From Saccharina japonica (Eukaryota > Sar > Phaeophyceae > Laminariales > Laminariaceae), in assembly GCA_008828725.1 (NCBI GenBank), contig MEHQ01000484.1, forward strand, positions 57,625 to 121,624: a stretch of DNA of 64,000 nucleotides. The letters are read 5' to 3'. Below the pieces are notes generated by a model. It was not told the DNA's origin. It was given only the letters and a program-made list of their open reading frames with translations, and did no database searches. Positions 1 through 11,156 of this stretch are shown in pieces. Made by a program: the position numbers and the translations under genes. Each line of letters begins with the position of its first letter. The stretch's first letter is position 1.

Positions 1-125
1 AGTACAAGACGAGCCGATTTATGGAAAGACATGTAGTCGTCCGGGGATGTTATCCGGGGCTTTCCATAGACATGTGGCCGTCCGGGAACATAGCTAGGTC
101 ATCCGGGGCTTCCCATAGACAGAAA
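1..125 (+). repeat. Short tandem repeat
   Basis: Three imperfect units carry a GTCGTCCGGGG or GGTCATCCGGGG word with CTTTCCATAGACATG. The stretch 126-514 shows nothing recognisable. Confidence 0.6.
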
Positions 126-514
126 CAATCAGTCATGATTAAGACTGCGTCTGGTATTCAAGATGAAGAAATTCTCCGGTGCTTGAACCGGAGACTCAAA
201 AAGCATAATCCCAAAAGTGATGCCCGATTTTCAAGAATATAGGCGTGACAAAAGTGGCCCCAGTTTTCAAGTTATTCAGCGTGACAGAAAAGTGACCCCA
301 CAAATCACACCACGGGTATACCCCCTTGTCCCCTCGACCCTCAAAGCCCGTTCTGGGCGTACAGCAGCGGCGTCACGACAGTTTTTGCACGCCTCGACAG
401 CCAAGCACACATCATGCACCTCGGCGGAGTATCAGCAACAGAGGTGGGGTGTGTGCGACACGCCGAGGACAGCAGTAAGCACCGAGCAGATCAGCACGCA
501 AACACGTCGAGCAC

Positions 515-562
515 CTATGGGCTATGACAGTAAATCCTTTTTTTTACTGTCATAGCCCATAG
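515..562. repeat. Perfect 20-bp inverted repeat (hairpin)
   Basis: The arm at 515-534 (CTATGGGCTATGACAGTAAA) is exactly complementary to 543-562, with an 8-base loop tccttttt. It could be a small RNA hairpin or the end of a foldback element. Confidence 0.85.
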
Positions 563-1289
563 CCGAGCACTGAGTGACCTTTGGGAGCTCCACATCTATG
601 ATGAATCTTGTTCGTACAGGGGGAAGGGGGGTTGTGATGATCTGGAAGGTCGGGCGGTTATGAGTAAATGCTACGCCTCGCCACGTGTATGAATATACGT
701 CACGCCTCACTAAACCGTCTCGTCGGCTCGCAATAGCAACGGTGACTCTGAATCGATACAGCAGCAGCAGCAGCAGCAGCAGCACAACAGCAGTAGTACA
801 GTACAGGACGCCTAATAAGAAACAAGGAATATGGTCCAGGCTCGATTTGGTATTTGAGAGAGGGTGATTTCTACACTAATTTCAAGATAACGACTCCCGA
901 ATTTCTTATTTTCCTCGAAATCTCAGGCCGTTTCCTATGCGGTTCGATTTCGATCTCAAAAACGAAAGTACCGTCCTACGATATGCAGTCCGAGTATGCA
1001 AAATCTGACCGGAAGCTTCTGACGACTTGGGTCATCAGATTTTCAAATCGAAAAATGGCATGGTCTCTAAATTCAAGATGTTATCGACGCAGCAAGCAAG
1101 CAGCAGCAACAGCAGCAGCAGCACGATCGATGAGTTGGGTGATGACACAGCGACGTTGCTTCGCGCCCGATGCGCAGCCAGCGATCGGTGCGTCTCTCCG
1201 GCGCCAAACTACAGCCGGCTGGCGCGGCCTCGGGCCTAGAGACGAAGGGAAGCGCACTCGGCGCGCGCCTCTCCGTACTCGTAGACTTT

Positions 1290-1290
<1 letters not shown>
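563..1290. other. Non-coding stretch
   Basis: No gene is recognised. It holds a CAG run at 760-785 and a segment at 920-1020 (GATCTCAAAAACGAAAG, GTACCGTCCTA) that recurs at 1705-1800. Confidence 0.5.

Positions 1291-1347
<57 letters not shown>
1291..1347 (+). repeat. CAG/AGC microsatellite
   Basis: About 19 CAG units with one TAG interruption, open in several frames but with no gene around it. Similar runs occur at 760-785, 4351-4383 (CTG), 41695-41745 and 62835-62890. Confidence 0.9.
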
Positions 1348-1371
1348 TACATACAGTCAGTCAACGCTCGG

Positions 1372-1644
1372 CGCTCGGATGCTTCGTTGTGTCAAAATAC
1401 AAAATACCAAGACAGGTCGACTTGTAGTACGTGCAGGTATTTGAATAAACGGCAAGACCAACGAACTGCTGTTGTTGTGGTTTGGCGCCGCGAAGAGACG
1501 CGCCAAGTGCGCTGTACTGGGCGTAGAACCCAAGCGTCCGAAGCCACGCTGGCTGCCTCTGGTCTGGCGGCGACGCGCCGAGTGCGCTCGAGTCGACCTA
1601 TCTTGGTATTATTTTGTATTTTGACATAACGAAGCATCCGAGCG
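1372..1644. repeat. Foldback element with ~50-bp arms
   Basis: 1372-1421 (GATGCTTCGTTGTGTCAAAA and on) is nearly complementary to 1592-1644. The 170-bp centre is GC-rich with GCGCC words. The left arm is led by a CAG microsatellite and the right arm is followed by TTGACGTACAGCAG, partly extending the pairing. Confidence 0.7.
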
Positions 1645-1794
1645 TTGACGTACAGCAGTAGTACACACCTAATAAAAACAGGCTAATAATGAGAAAGCCA
1701 GGCTGAGGCCGTTCCTATGAGGTTCGATTTCGAGCTTCAGATTTGTATTTTTCGATCTCAAAAACGAAAGCACCGTCCTATGCAGTCCGATTGT

Positions 1795-2105
1795 GCAGTA
1801 TACTCCGAGTATCGAGTGCATTTCGTACTCCGAGTACTTAATTGAGAGTATGAGAGTACTGGCGGCCTGAATACTCGGAGTACTTAGAGTATGAGCAGTA
1901 CTGAAGCCCCAAATACTTGGAGTACAAGGAGTACCCGCAATATCGGACCCCGAAATACTCCGAGTGAGTACAAACAAGCAGTATCGAGAGTGTTCATACC
2001 CGAAATACTCCGAGTACGAGCAGTATATCCCGGAGTATTGAACCCCGAAATACTTTGAGTACACGAAGTACCTGAAGTATTGTATCTCCAATAATACTCC
2101 TTACT
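1795..2105. repeat. Minisatellite of AATACTCCGAGTA words
   Basis: Irregular units of about 20-30 bp built on CCGAAATACTCCGAGTAC and its complement. The reverse strand is open but encodes only a Tyr/Ser-rich repeat. Confidence 0.75.
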
Positions 2106-3188
2106 TTACTCCAAGGTATTCGGAGCATCTGTGCAACATTGAAGACAACGAGGAACTAACTACCCCTGAGCCAGCGGGAAAAACGCCGGACAAAGACTTG
2201 ATTTTTTTCAGGACGACTGGGGACTACTGTTTACTGCTGTAGCAACGCGAATGATACTCATTCGATTGCGATATATACTAACACTGGACAAAACTTGCTC
2301 GATAATATATGGCCCTTTATCAACACCTTATTTTTTATTAAGACCGGAGACTATTACTAGCAACGCGAATGAATGTGACTCATTCGATTGCGATACTAAC
2401 ATAATGAATATAATCATGTTGAATAATCAAGATTACGGTGGTGATGATTATTCGTACTAATCAAGCGTGAAAACGAACAATCAACACGATTTCCTTTGTT
2501 TTCCTTCCTATCGACTTGGAAATAGTGATAATTATTTAATCAAGTGAATAACGAAAAAAAATCCCGGGGAGTGGGATTCCTCGCCGAGTTTACCGAGCAG
2601 GTCCACGAGATTTCTCACGGAGCGGGGGGTGACATGTGCGAAGGCACCGCCGCGAGCACGAGGTCGTGGCTTGCTTGAGGCCGGATGTTCGCCCCGCGGC
2701 GAAAGCGGTAAAAAAAACACGGTCAAGAAAAGATTTGAGCTACTTTTGAGCCGAAACAGAGATAAACCCTGAAGGGGTTTAGAATACCACAACCTCTTGG
2801 CTGGCGTACAGCAGTAAGTAGTATTAATAGTATAATAACTGCTGTATGTATTGCTCTTTTGACTTCCAGCACCACTTGTGTTCGTTTGACTAACAACGTA
2901 TGCTCTCGTTCTTGCTAAAACCAGGGCAACTAACTGGCTTTTCCCGCCAAAACGAGGAAACATGTATACATGTGAAGCTTGTGTCATCGTCATAATCATC
3001 ATAATCATCATCATCATCATCGACCACAACAACAACACCGCCACCACCGTCACAAAATTATTGGGCTTTTTTTTCATTCGACAACAATCAGAGCGATTCG
3101 TAGAAAATTATTTTCTCGAATATGGCTTGAAGACTACCGGTATCTGTTTGTTCTTCTGCCGCATTATTTCGCTTGGCAAACAAATTAA

Positions 3189-3268
3189 CCCATTCAGACC
3201 TGAAAAAAATATCCCACACTAATTTCAAGTAGTTTGTCCCCAAATACGTGGGACCAGTTCTCAAGGGG
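3189..3268. mobile_element. piggyBac-like MITE (family C) with TTAA on both sides
   Basis: The 80-bp unit runs CCCATTCAGACCTG to ACCAGTTCTCAAGGGG and is flanked by TTAA at 3185-3188 and 3269-3272, the target of piggyBac-type transposases. The inner part (TATCCCACACTAATTTCAAG) recurs at 39708-39789 and 34740-34895. Confidence 0.68.
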
Positions 3269-4347
3269 TTAATAAAAAATTTGCACGTGACAGCAGTCAA
3301 TATAGACTGCTGCTGTTTGTTGTAGTTATTAGTTAGTTATTAGGTCATCCCAGCCGCCATCGCGCTGGAGAGCATAATTTAAGTGTCAAAACGGCCCAAT
3401 AATACTGATTAATTTAGCCTTACAAGAATCATACACGAAACAGACCCACCCCCCGAGGATCGAAAACACGTTTTACAAGTACACAACAGCAACAAAAAAC
3501 AAAAAATCCCAACTATCAAAAACCGAGTACACGACGATTATTTGCCCCCACCGACCACGATCACCCCCCCCCCCCCACCCCAGCAGAAAAAGCGAACCCG
3601 TGCGCACTACACCCCCCCCCCCATCACGATATGTGAAAACGCGCTCTCCTTCTCCGCCCCCCCCCCGTCATCCCCTGCCACAACAAAATAACCAGAAGAA
3701 ACCAGCAATAGGAAGAAGAAGAAGAAGAGACGAGCAGCAACATGGAGACGAACGGGACGGATGACTGACCGAACGGGGCAAAAAAAATGAGGACTGACCC
3801 GGTCGAAAAAAAAGAACGAAATAAATAAATAAAAATGGAATCAAAACAAAAGAAAAGCACAACAAGCAAGAGCAAAAACAAAATGAAAAAAAATCGCAAA
3901 TTAAAATTTTAACCGTCGTCCCTCTCTCTCTTTACCAGTCACAACCAGCCAGCTATAACCAACAAACCAGCTAGTTAGCCAATCAGAAGAATTATAAAAT
4001 AGACCCCCCCCCCCTCCCCGATAATTTGGGCGGCGGCGGGGCTCGGCAGCGGCGAGAGAAGACCAGAAGGAGGTATGTAGCATCCACAAAAACGAGCCCA
4101 AAGACGCTAGACCATAATAATCGCTAGGGGAGTCCCAAGCCCGTATAGCCCCTATAGACAATAATGGCCAGGGCAAGTCCGTCCAGGTGAGCACCTTTTT
4201 TTTTGTCCACTCCGCCTTTTTCTAACTAGTCCATCGCCATATTCTGCGACGCACGCAGCAAGCGTAGCTGCATGTTTTACCGGGCGCGGGGATCATTGCG
4301 CCGGATCTACTGTTTTTTTTTTCGGCAGCTCGCTCGCTCGCTCCTTT

Positions 4348-4382
<35 letters not shown>

Positions 4383-5192
4383 ACTTTTACTGCTGCCGCT
4401 GCTCCTTTTGCTGCTATTACCGCTGCTGCAGCTGTCACTCACCCCCCGCCACCCCCACCTCCCCACCACCAAGCGAAAAAAATAAAATAACTAACAAAAC
4501 GAAAATGAGAACAAAGCGTATTATCACACCACTTCAAGTCTCGTGTATAACTATCCTTTCCTGGCCCATCAACATCTTGAGCCCGAAAAGTAGCCTCGTG
4601 TTACCTCTTTCGGACTACTTCCTTCCTTCCTTTCTTCCCACCCACTCATCATCAACGTGCCGGAAGCGTGGGTGGTGGTGGTGGGGGGGGGGGGGGCGGC
4701 CGGGGGGGGTGAAACGACGTCAACAATAAAGAAGCAAAACGAAACGGTACGAATTACTTTTCGATTTTCTTGAGTCGGCAGGCGCGCGTACACCTAAGCG
4801 AGGGATAAGACGCATGCATGCTTGCGGTGCGTCGCGTGTGCGTGTGCTCCAGTCAGTCACACTCGCTCTACTAATTTCACTCGCTCGCTCGAAAAGAGAA
4901 AACAAAAGAAAAAGAACACCACCAACAACAACAACCAACAACATCATCATCAAACAATAACAAAATGAAAAACAAAAATTGAAAAAAAACAGGTGTACAG
5001 CAAACAAAACCCAGCCAAAGAACGCAAACGAACTCCCAAGAACCAAGCGACACCCCCCCCACCCCCCCACCACCACCCATGACGGAACAAGTTATTAGCC
5101 CCCGCAGCCTTTATCCCACAACAACATCAGGCTGCGTAATCAACGGCCCATTACTTTCATTCCCAACCAGGCGAAACGGGGGGATCGCTTTC

Positions 5193-5193
<1 letters not shown>

Positions 5194-5255
<62 letters not shown>
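5194..5255 (+). repeat. Homopolymer of 62 C
   Basis: Uninterrupted C run preceded by GGGGGGATCGCTTTCA. No LINE or SINE terminus precedes it. Comparable runs are at 9045-9103 (59 C), 11111-11155 (45 G) and 27386-27416 (31 G). Confidence 0.9.
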
Positions 5256-5257
<2 letters not shown>

Positions 5258-5689
5258 CACCCCCCATCCCCCATCCCCCTCCCCCAACTGATCTTGAAAC
5301 ACCAAAAAATGAACCAAAGGCTCCTTTTTGAAACACTAAAAAAACACGCACTGTTTTTTTCCCGCGCTCTCCCTACTATTGTTCGTGACGTTGTTCCCTC
5401 CCTCCCTCCCTTCCTCTCTCCTTTCCCCCGAGTATTTTCAGCCCTTCTCCCTTGAAGCATCGCTATCTTAACCCGAAGAAAAAAACAAAAACAAAAACGC
5501 GTGTGTATGTTACGAACATACCAGGTACGCATGTATTTGTTTCTATCCTCCCCGAGTGTTGTCGTTTAGCGCTTTCTATCGCAGCACCTGCCACTACTAC
5601 TGCTGTAATACCCCCGGGAGGAAAAAAAAAAAACAAGAAAAAAAAAAAGACGCATATGTACGCTTTTGCACACGCAATACCCAATCGCT

Positions 5690-5779
5690 TACCACTACGT
5701 ATTGTCCTCAATTATAAGGGCCGTTTCTATATTATTATTTCATCGAAACGGTGCTTATATTTGCGAACAGAGTGGTATC
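5690..5779. mobile_element. MITE family A copy, diverged
   Basis: TACCACTACGTATTGTCC to GCGAACAGAGTGGTA, with GGGCCGTTT and AAACGGTGCTTATA inside, 90 bp. Confidence 0.55.
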
Positions 5780-8700
5780 TACGTGACACGGGACGCACGC
5801 CGCCACCGCCACAGATGTATCCTATCGCCGTTGCTTTTGCTTTTTGCGCCATCTCTTCCCCCCCGAATCAAACCAACCGAACCGTCGAAAAAAAAAGAGA
5901 TCAGAAAATATCGTACACAACACAAAATACGAAAAAAAAAACAAAATAAAACAAAAACAAACAAAACCAGACAAAAACAGAACCGCACCAAACCGAACCG
6001 AACACGAGAGAGAGGGAGGCCAGAGAGGGAAAAGAGAGATTTTTCTTCAGATCCCGTCAACCTTGTCACTATATGCATGTCATGCCATAACACCTATAGA
6101 GATAAGCGAGAGAGGGCGAGCAACCGAACCGTTTGACTGACTGACCTAGGGAAGGAGCAGAAAAAACAAACAAAAAAAGCAAAAAAAAAAACAACATAAA
6201 ACATGAAAAAAAAACCCAAACCAAACCAAAACAAGAAGCAAAAAAAAAAGAAAGAGAAGCGATACGCGACTGACTCCCCGCAAAAGATGACACAGAAAGG
6301 CACCATCATCATCATCATGCCCACCCACCACCACTCTCCGAATGCCCCCCATTCCAAGCGACAAAGGGAAAAAAACAAAACATAAAAACCCAATTGCCGA
6401 TATAACCCACGAGAGGCCAGCCGGGCACGAGCGGGGAGGGAGGGACTACGGCTATACGGGGTTCAGCTCTGTTACTCAAAAGTAACGACGCATGTGTCGT
6501 CGCCAAAATCTCTAGGGCACATCGCGCCAATTGGGCTCCAATCGACCCGACTCAAGCGGTGCATCGGTTTGGTCGCCGGCACCATCAAAAGAAACGACAG
6601 GAAAACAGAAGAAGAAAAAAAAACAGAAAGCAGCAGAAGAATTAAGAATTCCTTCCTCCCTGCTTTTTGCTTCCTCCTTCATTCCTTCCCCTTCCCTTTC
6701 TTCGGCCTTCCATTCCCACAAGCCTCTATTCGCGTCCAGTTCAAGTCCAGCCACGAAAGACTCCCTTCCACGCGCGAGCGCGCGCGTTCTCTCTTCTCAA
6801 CCCGAGTATAGGAGCAGGGCACGTAAGGTGGTGGGGGGGGGGCGGGGTTTTGTTTACATTTTTTTTGCCAGACCGCGCCATCGAATTACGTAGACCACGC
6901 AAGAAAAACATGAAAACAAGAAACATGCAAACACGCACCCTCCAACGCACCCACTCACGCATGCACACACACACTGACGAGCAAAACTACAAGCGGTCGC
7001 TTCACGCCAAATCGAACCGAAGAAAAGACAAGAAGGAAAAAAAGAGAGAGAGAGAAGAGAGCCCAATTTTGACGCGAAAAAACACGCTCGGTGGGATATT
7101 CAACACAAACAATGTCGATAGACGTGAGTGAAGTACGTCCGCCCCCGCCGCTCTTCTTCACCCCTCCCTTCAAACATTCGTGTAGCGTTTGCCTCGTGTT
7201 CAAATCCGCTTTTCCATCGTGGTCAATTTTTCTACGAATAATCCTTTCTCCTCCGACCCCCTCCCATCCATGCTGTCGAAGCTTCTACGGATTGTTCTTC
7301 ACACACACACACCACCCTCCCGCTACAACGCGTGCAAGCCGCCAGGCCTCACCCCCCCCCCCCCCCCCCCACTGTGTCTCTCGGCTAGCCCCTCCATCCT
7401 GTATGACTGCACTCACTCAACAATATTCCATTCAACCTCACATAAAATACCAATCGGACCTCGGCATATACCACCGCTGCACCAAAACGCCAACTCCCCA
7501 ATCCCTTCCATACTCCATCAACTCCCGAATAACGACGACCCTACCCCCTCATCAACGGTTAATACTTGAGTCACAGTAACTCCACTCAACTCAAAAATTA
7601 ACTCAACTCATAATTCCCATAAATCCCCCACCCGCAACTTTTTCTCATGAAAAAAAAAAAAAAAGAGGCGTGTTTTTAAAGGGGGAGGGGCGTGAGAGGG
7701 GAGGGACGGGGGGCTGAAAAGGTATATCCGGGGGGGGGAGATAGAAGAAAGGGCGGGGTAAATGCTGTTTTAAGCACAATAGCACGACTTTTTTTAACTA
7801 TATAATAACCTCCATTCACCTTCTTCTGGAAGTATCTCCTTCTCAAAATAATAAATACCGACACAGCCATCCATCCACCCACCCAACCGCGCTTTTTGGA
7901 CTCGTCTCCGTTTTCAAAAACAAATACCAATAGCTCCCCTCGATGATGTACCGTGCTATGCGCCTGCCTCATGCGCCTGCCTCTCCCTCCCTCGCTCTCC
8001 CTCCCTCCCTCCCTCCCTCCCAAGCCCACCGTCTCCGTCTCTCTCTCTCACCCCGCCGTGTTTTGCTTTGTTTTAGTGTGTGTGTGGGATATCCCCTCAA
8101 GAATAAATTATCACACGAACCAAGCCCTAAAGAGGCTTTCAGAAATTTCTCGCTAAACGCAAAGAAAGGACGAAGAAAAATTCAACACGTAAAGAAGAAC
8201 AAAAAAAAAAAACCGATTCGTACGTAGAATAAGAAGCGTGTATAGGGCGGTGGGGGGGGGGGGGGGGGAGGGGAAGGGCAAGGGTACATAATAAGGTATT
8301 GGTTAACCCTGCCAAAACCTCTTTTGAGAAAAAAAGCAGTCATCGAGCAAACGCTCGACAGTTGTCCTTGTACTTTTTACTTCTTCAACTTTTTCCTTTT
8401 TGTTTTTTTAAAACGACCGTCCCGTCCCGTCTCGTCCGTATTTTCCACGTCACACACAGGGAAAACCTTCCCCGACCATGCGTGCGTACAACACAAACGA
8501 ACACTCCGAAAAAAAAAAGTACCAGCGAGAGGAAGAGAGAAAAAAAGGCACGCACACAAGAGCGCGGCGCAATTTCCAATGTTCGCTGCTGTCAATTTCC
8601 ATCGACGGTGGTGGGAGATAAAAAAAAAAAAAAAGAGAGATAAATCTTGCAAAAGCTTGTCAGAACGTTTCTACACAAGGTACACGCCTGAAGAAAGGTG

Positions 8701-9044
8701 TGTGTGTGTGGAAATGGCAAGGACCCGAGAAGAAACCAAAAGACCCAACAAGAGCAAACAAGATCACGGAAGAAGAAGAAAAAAAAAAACGCCACCCGAA
8801 ACCCAAACCCAACACGAAACCAACCATTTAACCAAAAACCATCGCACCACCAAAACGGACCACCGCTGTCCGCAGCAAAGGGGCAAACAGCGTCAACGCG
8901 CCAGTCTCTCAAGACAGAGCCAGCGCACAAATACATCCGCCACGCATCGCCCGCTCGACCGCCCCCCCTTGCCCAGAACGATTACACAAAACATAGACTA
9001 GTAGAGGACGTCAAACCAAGCATTGGCGACGAGCGGGGCCTAAG

Positions 9045-9103
<59 letters not shown>

Positions 9104-9622
9104 ACCTCCCCATCAGATTCCACGCGATGAGATCGATGAGAACGCGCGGGACCTATCAAAAGCTAACAACTTTCGCGGCAGCAGCAGAAGCAGCAGCAGC
9201 ACCACCACCAACAGCAGCAGTGAGGGCTGGGTCGCACGCTAATAACTGTAGCCGCGAACTTCAGCCGCGGCTACTGTACATGCAACCGCTACTGCAGAGC
9301 TACGTACATGTAACCGAAAAAATTGCGCCGCGGCTACACCACAGCCAACCGCAACTTAAAAACCACGGTTACGTGCGAACCGCAACTTCAACCACGGTTA
9401 CATGCATGCGAACAGCAACTTCAACCGCAACTTAAAAACACCAACCGCAACATCCAGCCGCAACTTCTTTAGAACGCGGCGAGAAAGCAACGGCCGACGA
9501 AAAGAAACGAAGGAGGAAGGAAGGAAGGAAGGAAGAAGAAAAAAAAAAACAGCCGATCAAAAATCCCCCTCCCCCTCCTCCTCCTACCTCCTTCCTCAAC
9601 TCAACATCAACTGAACCGAAAC

Positions 9623-9870
9623 TCAGTTGACGGTGATGCCCGCGAGTACTCGGTGGACACTGTCCATTCTATCGCGCAGGTTGCGGATGTCGGTATCCCT
9701 CGCGTCCACCGCCTGGCGCAGCCTGGAGGTGTCCGCCTCCTTCTTCTTGAGGGCCTTGCGGAGATACTTGATGGCGACACCCTTACGCACGAACAGGTCC
9801 TCCTCCGCGTCTATCTGCAGGGAGACCTCTGCAAGGTCTGCCCGGAGCGCCAGGAGGTTGGAAGGCGTGG
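9623..9870 (-). CDS. Ankyrin-repeat gene, last exon (coiled coil)
   Basis: The acceptor is AAAACCAG. The exon encodes a charged heptad-like helix (LALRADLAEVSLQIDAEED, later LRDRMDSVHRVLAG) and stops at TGA 9625-9623. The first two bases complete an Ala codon with exon 8. Confidence 0.82.
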
Positions 9871-11110
9871 CTGGTTTTGATGGGGAGCGAAAGCAAACGA
9901 AAAAAGGACGAGCGAAAAGACGTAAGGAACGGACGGGTGGGGTTGATTGATTGATCGATTGATTGACGGAAAAGCAAAAAAGCAACAAAGAAAAAGCAAC
10001 AAAAAAAGCAAAAATGCAACAACAGCTGACGACAATTCGATGCGAGTCGACGGGGGAAGGAAGGGCCGAAGTTTTCTCGCGATGAAAGGACAAGGCACGA
10101 ACGCGTTTGGGTAGTAGGGAGGAGGGAGAAGAGCCTACTTTTGTGACCCCGGATCTGAGTTACAACTGTTAATAGGAAGTTAGGAGAGAAAACAAGGGCG
10201 AAAACAATAAATGGGATATACGAGAAAAACAGCTTTCATCACTCGGCGCTCAAGCGGTGAAATACAAGCCACCCACCTTGGAAGGCCTTGACTTCGAGGA
10301 GGCGTTTCATGTCTTGCCTCCCTCCGGCTATGTGCTTTTCGCACGGCACAAGCCCGTTCGAGTCAGTGGCCAAAGGGTTTGCCCCTGGAAAAAAAAACAA
10401 ACAAAAAAAACAGCAGGAGCAGCAGCGGCAGAGCGGCAGCGAGCGGTATGCGCAGAAACAAAAATTAGCGATGGGAAAATCGACAGCGTTCAAGTTTAAG
10501 ACACACACTCAAGACCGAAAACGTCGAAAACGTCGAAAACGTCGAAAACGTCGAAAACGTTCAAAAACACAAAACCCCCCAAAAAAACCCAAAAAATACG
10601 AACAATAAAAAATCGCCAAAATCACCAAAATCACCAACTGTTAAGACTCAAAACGCACAACTAAAACAAGTAAAACACCAATATACGGCAAACCATACCG
10701 CACGCGCGTCCCACGCACCGTATTCCAGAAGAATAGTCGCGCACTGGATGCTACCCCCCGTACACGCCGTGTGCAGAGGGGTTTCCCCTTCATCACAGGT
10801 GGCGTTCGGCTCCGCGCCGCCCTCCAGCAAGATGCGGAGGCTGTCGATGTAGCCGTGGAAGGCCGCCAGGTGGACCCCGGTCATGCCCCCCCTCCCCTGC
10901 CGGTCCAGCCTCAGGCGCTGCGCCGCGATGGACACGGCGTTGGCCTTGTGGGGGTATCCGCAGGCCGCTTGTCCCATCATGATGAAGCTCGTCAGGGCCT
11001 GGTACGTGTGTAACATAGTTCCGGTTTTGTGAGTTTTTGAGTTAATGAGTGTTGTTTTGTGTTGGTTTGGGTTTCGTATTTGTATGGAGGGGGGGGTGGA
11101 CGGGGGGGAA

Positions 11111-11156
<46 letters not shown>

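Larger units (their letters stand above)
2110..9622. other. Intergenic, low-complexity region
   Basis: No coding gene is supported. The plus strand is rich in A and C for kilobases (AAAACAAAAC-type runs at 5880-6400 and 8720-9000). It contains a TTAA-flanked MITE (3189), a MITE A copy (5690), C runs (5194-5255, 9045-9103), CTG repeats and a short minisatellite at 9240-9470 (AACCGCAACTTCAACC). The far end abuts the stop codon of the ankyrin-repeat gene. Confidence 0.6.

Noticed and set aside
5079-5532. Poly-Pro and poly-Gly open frames over C/G runs
   Set aside because: They are translations of homopolymers; the same holds near 9045 and 11111.
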